From contig HF999802.1 of assembly GCA_000434175.1 (NCBI GenBank), forward strand, positions 71,399 through 86,898: a stretch of 15,500 bases of DNA, written 5' to 3'. The position numbers and the translations under genes were made by a program. The notes under the pieces are model-generated. The model saw only the letters and a list, made by a program, of their open reading frames with translations, searched no databases and was not told where the DNA came from. Each line of letters begins with the position of its first letter. The first letter of the stretch is position 1. This stretch comes from Mycoplasma sp. CAG:611 (GTDB lineage: Bacteria > Bacillota_I > Bacilli_A > RF39 > UBA660). Positions 13,450 to 15,500 of the stretch are shown piece after piece.

Positions 13450-13478
13450 TTGAAAAAAGTAAATTTGTTTGTTACAAT
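13450..13478 (+). promoter_or_regulatory. Promoter of tRNA-Met
   Basis: TTGAAA (13450-13455), 17-bp spacer, TACAAT (13473-13478), so transcription begins about 10 nt before the tRNA. An 11-bp perfect inverted repeat (13456-13466 with 13479-13489) brackets the -10 box. Confidence 0.75.
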
Positions 13479-13495
13479 AAATTTACTTTATTTAT

Positions 13496-13572
13496 GGCGA
13501 GATAGCTCAGCTGGCTAGAGCAATCGGTTCATACCCGGTGGGTCAAGAGTTCGAATCTCTTTCTCGCTACCA
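13496..13572 (+). tRNA. tRNA-Met (CAT), elongator type
   Basis: 77 nt with encoded CCA (13570-13572). Acceptor GGCGAGA/TCTCGCT with a G-T first pair, D arm GCTC/GAGC, anticodon stem ATCGG/CCGGT with loop TTCATAC (anticodon CAT at 13530-13532), T arm AAGAG-TTCGAAT-CTCTT. An initiator would have an unpaired C1-A72; this does not. A CAT anticodon could also be tRNA-Ile2 (lysidine), but the body resembles elongator tRNA-Met of Bacillus. Confidence 0.95.
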
Positions 13573-13586
13573 AATATAAAATATAG

Positions 13587-13609
13587 CAGATAGAAATATC
13601 TGTTTTTTT
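13587..13609 (+). terminator. Terminator after tRNA-Met
   Basis: CAGATA (13587-13592), GAAA tetraloop, TATCTG (13597-13602), then seven T. Confidence 0.92.
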
Positions 13610-13614
13610 ATTAT

Positions 13615-13642
13615 TTAACATAAAATAAAAATGTGGTAAAAT
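13615..13642 (+). promoter_or_regulatory. Promoter of the small membrane protein
   Basis: TTAACA (13615-13620), 16-bp spacer ending TGG, then TAAAAT (13637-13642): an extended -10 promoter. Confidence 0.55.
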
Positions 13643-13663
13643 GAAATTAAAGGAAGTGAAACG

Positions 13664-14164
13664 ATGGGAGGAATCAGTGTGTTATTTTTGATGGGAGTAG
13701 TACCATTTGTATATATAATGTATCTTATTGTATTAGTATTTATTATATTATTTTTAGTAATTAGTTACACTTTTGATAGTATTTCAACTATGTGTATTAG
13801 TAAGAACTTAAATTATAATTATAAATTAAGAACATGGATACCATTTTATAATAAATATATATTAGGTAAAATTACAAATAATAAAACACTAGGGTTAATC
13901 TTGGGAGTTTTAATGTTTATTATATTTTGTATAAGTGTTTATATTTATATTAATACGGAAATAGGAATTGTCTTTTTTATAATTTTATTAATTCTTATTG
14001 TTTTATCTTTTGTAATTGATATTATAATATCACATAAAATATATAAGAATGTTACAAGTAAATATGCTGATATATTAACTGTTGTAAATGTTTTAACACT
14101 TGGTTTAACAAGACCTATAATTCTTTTTATAATTAGAAATAAATATAGTAAAGAAACTAAGTAA
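13664..14164 (+). CDS. Small integral membrane protein with WIPFYNKYILGKI motif
   Basis: 166 residues, AAAGGAAGTG site before the ATG. Hydrophobic segments at about 5-37 (one long or two close), 72-92 and 98-120, and a weaker one near 140-157. Between the first and second hydrophobic regions is RTWIPFYNKYILGKITNNKTLG, a short motif I have seen in small uncharacterised Bacillota membrane proteins of the type WIPFYN.Y.LGKI. No catalytic residues stand out. It is flanked by its own promoter and the next gene's, so it is probably monocistronic. No function assigned. Confidence 0.75.
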   Translation: MGGISVLFLMGVVPFVYIMYLIVLVFIILFLVISYTFDSISTMCISKNLNYNYKLRTWIPFYNKYILGKITNNKTLGLILGVLMFIIFCISVYIYINTEIGIVFFIILLILIVLSFVIDIIISHKIYKNVTSKYADILTVVNVLTLGLTRPIILFIIRNKYSKETK

Positions 14165-14198
14165 ATTAAATTTTAAATATATAAAATTATAATATTTA

Positions 14199-14207
14199 TG
14201 TTATAAT
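14199..14207 (+). promoter_or_regulatory. Extended -10 promoter of the lipoprotein gene
   Basis: TGT directly before TATAAT (14202-14207), 43 bp before the ATG; the -35 match is poor. Confidence 0.5.
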
Positions 14208-14250
14208 AATATTGTAATTAATAAAATACTTTTTGAAAGGTGTGAAGAAT

Positions 14251-15261
14251 ATGAAAAAGAAAATCTTAACTATTTTAATGTTTGTTGTTATACTTTTTAG
14301 TATGACTGGATGTGGTGGGGTAAAAATTAGACAAATAGAAACTAAATCACTTAAATATGTTGAATATAATAATGGTTTAGTAAAATTAAAGGTACCTGAA
14401 GGATGGAAAGTAGATGTTATTGGTGATTATATCCATTATACAGTTAAAGCATATGATCCTAACAATCCTACATATCAATTTTTCTTTAATTTAAAAACAG
14501 AAGGTTATAACAAAAGTGAAGCTGCTAAAGCATGGCAAAAGAAATTTTATCCAAATAAAATATTTGCTAAAAACCCTGTAATTTCTACAAAAGATACTGA
14601 AGGTTTTTATAAGATATTTAATGAATTAGGACCTTTAAATAATACAAGTGCTTTTACATTTCCAACAATAACAGATTTTACAGTTGTTGAAAAATTAGGT
14701 AAAGGTCTTGTAGGAGGAGATGTTTTAAGAGCAACATTTAAAGATCAAGATGGAAATGATGCTGAAGGATTATTTAGTGCTTATGTATATGATGTTGGTC
14801 CATATTATGTGTCTGAAGATTTCCTTTCTGCTAAACAAGTAGATATCCAATATTTAAATGTATATGATACTATCTTTATAACAGCACCTAAAGATGAATT
14901 TATAAATTATCAAGACGTATTAAATACTGTCGCATCTTCACTAGAATTTTCAGAAACATTTTTAAACGGATTTAATAAACAACAAGATGCTGTTATGAAA
15001 AATTTTCAAAATGTAAGAAATATATGTAATCAAATAACTGATGGAATAATGGATTCTTGGGAAAAAAGAAATGCTAGTTTTGATATAATGAGTCAAAAAC
15101 AAAGTGATGCAACCCTTGGTTATGAAAGAGTTTATGATACAAAAACTGGGGAAGTATATAAGGCTTATAATGGTTTTACTGATGATTATGATGGAAAAAG
15201 ATATAAAACAATAACAGATGATATGTATACTAAAGGTATAAGTGGTTATATTGAAAAATAA
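14251..15261 (+). CDS. Secreted lipoprotein of unknown function
   Basis: The ATG at 14251 follows GAAAGGTGTGAAG; the in-frame TTG at 14233 overlaps that site and is rejected. The 336 residues begin with a type II signal (MKKKILTILMFVVILFSMTGC) whose Cys21 would be lipidated, so the protein sits on the outer face of the membrane. A PsbP-like beta domain is suggested by GLVKLKVPEGWKVDVIGDYIHYTV and following strands. The C-terminal part is helical (FNKQQDAVMKNFQNVRNICNQITDGIMDSWEKR) and ends with ERVYDTKTGEVYKAYNGFTDDYDGKRYKTITDDMY, a block I recognise from other Bacillota lipoproteins of unknown role. Four stop codons in a row (TAA TGA TAA TGA) end the frame. No enzymatic motif seen. Confidence 0.85.
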   Translation: MKKKILTILMFVVILFSMTGCGGVKIRQIETKSLKYVEYNNGLVKLKVPEGWKVDVIGDYIHYTVKAYDPNNPTYQFFFNLKTEGYNKSEAAKAWQKKFYPNKIFAKNPVISTKDTEGFYKIFNELGPLNNTSAFTFPTITDFTVVEKLGKGLVGGDVLRATFKDQDGNDAEGLFSAYVYDVGPYYVSEDFLSAKQVDIQYLNVYDTIFITAPKDEFINYQDVLNTVASSLEFSETFLNGFNKQQDAVMKNFQNVRNICNQITDGIMDSWEKRNASFDIMSQKQSDATLGYERVYDTKTGEVYKAYNGFTDDYDGKRYKTITDDMYTKGISGYIEK

Positions 15262-15269
15262 TGATAATG

Positions 15270-15290
15270 AGCAGACTAAAAGTTCTGCTT
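15270..15290 (+). terminator. Secondary hairpin after the lipoprotein gene
   Basis: AGCAGA (15270-15275) pairs with TCTGCT (15284-15289) with an 8-nt loop; the T-run is short. It probably adds to the strong terminator that follows. Confidence 0.5.
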
Positions 15291-15297
15291 TAATGTA

Positions 15298-15323
15298 AAA
15301 AAGGTTTCTTAGGAAACCTTTTT
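15298..15323. terminator. Strong two-way terminator
   Basis: Core stem AAGGTTTC (15301-15308) with GAAACCTT (15313-15320), TTAG loop, extended by A-T pairs, with A-run left and T-run right. It ends the lipoprotein transcript rightward and a possible small RNA leftward. Confidence 0.92.
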
Positions 15324-15398
15324 ATTATAATATAAACGGATAACGCAACTAATAAATAGTTGCGTCTTTAGGACTCATATAACACTTGGTCATTGAGT
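15298..15398 (-). ncRNA. Candidate small RNA, leftward
   Basis: On the minus strand an extended -10 promoter (ATGACT 15433-15428, 17-bp spacer, TGT-TATAAT with TATAAT at 15410-15405) predicts a start near 15398. The roughly 100-nt transcript would begin with ACTCA that can pair with TGAGT 21 nt downstream, then a perfect 9-bp hairpin (15365-15357 with 15351-15343), and end at the two-way terminator. The longest ATG frame is 14 codons without a ribosome binding site. It is not a family I recognise. Confidence 0.45.
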
Positions 15399-15478
15399 AA
15401 CTAAATTATAACATGAATTTTAATTTAAGTCATATTTTTATAAAAAATATTTTTTTAGTTTTAATAAAAAATATGTGT

Positions 15479-15484
15479 TATAAT
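15479..15484 (+). promoter_or_regulatory. Possible -10 box for a gene beyond the window
   Basis: TGT followed by TATAAT near the right edge; the gene it would serve lies outside. No other feature seen in 15411-15500. Confidence 0.35.
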
Positions 15485-15500
15485 AAATATATAATTAATA

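Noticed and set aside
1..15500. Mycoplasma-like genetic code (TGA as Trp), considered because of the extreme AT content
   Set aside because: TGA terminates rimM, the upstream CotZ-like gene and the kinase at the expected family ends, and conserved Trp positions use TGG.
1..15500. CRISPR array, insertion sequence or prophage
   Set aside because: No regularly spaced short repeats, transposase, integrase or phage structural gene was seen; the direct repeats found are pairs only.

Overview
The window is very AT-rich chromosomal DNA. Its Shine-Dalgarno sites are of the AGGAGG type, its promoters are TTGACA/TATAAT-like, and its gene families are those of low-GC Gram-positive bacteria (Bacillota, Bacilli-like). 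TGA ends several clear genes (rimM, the upstream CotZ-like gene, the kinase), so the standard bacterial code applies and not the Mycoplasma code. A wall-peptidoglycan polymerase, a sortase-type sorting signal, two CotZ/ExsY-like spore-coat proteins and a near-tandem pair of Spo0A-like boxes suggest a walled, probably spore-forming, low-GC organism. An uncultured gut Bacilli lineage is my guess, not something the sequence proves.

Region 1 (1-4500) is a surface-protein locus. It holds the end of one exported TasA-like protein (2-385), joined to a second anchored protein with a C-terminal FGE/C-type-lectin-like domain (341-1727) through a repeat and a one-base frameshift in a T6 tract. Next come a 638-residue anchored protein with Ig-like repeats and a 20-cysteine C-terminal domain (1845-3761) and a translationally coupled anchored partner (3761-4498). 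The locus shows repeated recombination and internal duplication. The 3' end of the FGE-like gene has the A-poor, NNY-codon look of a diversity-generating-retroelement variable region, but no template repeat or reverse transcriptase lies in the window.

Region 2 (4500-7270) is a housekeeping cluster: rimM-trmD-(hypothetical)-rplS-lepB, for ribosome maturation, tRNA m1G37 methylation, L19 and signal peptidase I. Region 3 (7270-8610) holds a CsoR-family regulator lacking every cysteine and histidine, then a RelB/DinJ-YafQ-type toxin-antitoxin operon bracketed by two identical 33-bp copies of a terminator.

Region 4 (8610-12800) holds a leftward RodA/FtsW-type polymerase, a small unknown gene, two leftward CotZ/ExsY-like genes, a membrane-anchored PTS-EIIB-like protein without its phospho-accepting cysteine, and an orphan membrane histidine kinase preceded by two Spo0A-like boxes 10 bp apart. 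Region 5 (12800-15500) holds a sortase-type surface protein, an elongator tRNA-Met, a small membrane protein, a lipoprotein, and a likely small leftward RNA at the right edge.

Best leads: the recombining FGE-like surface genes, the toxin-antitoxin cassette between duplicated terminators, the Cys/His-free CsoR protein, the spore-coat pair next to a kinase with 0A-like boxes, and the leftward small RNA candidate.
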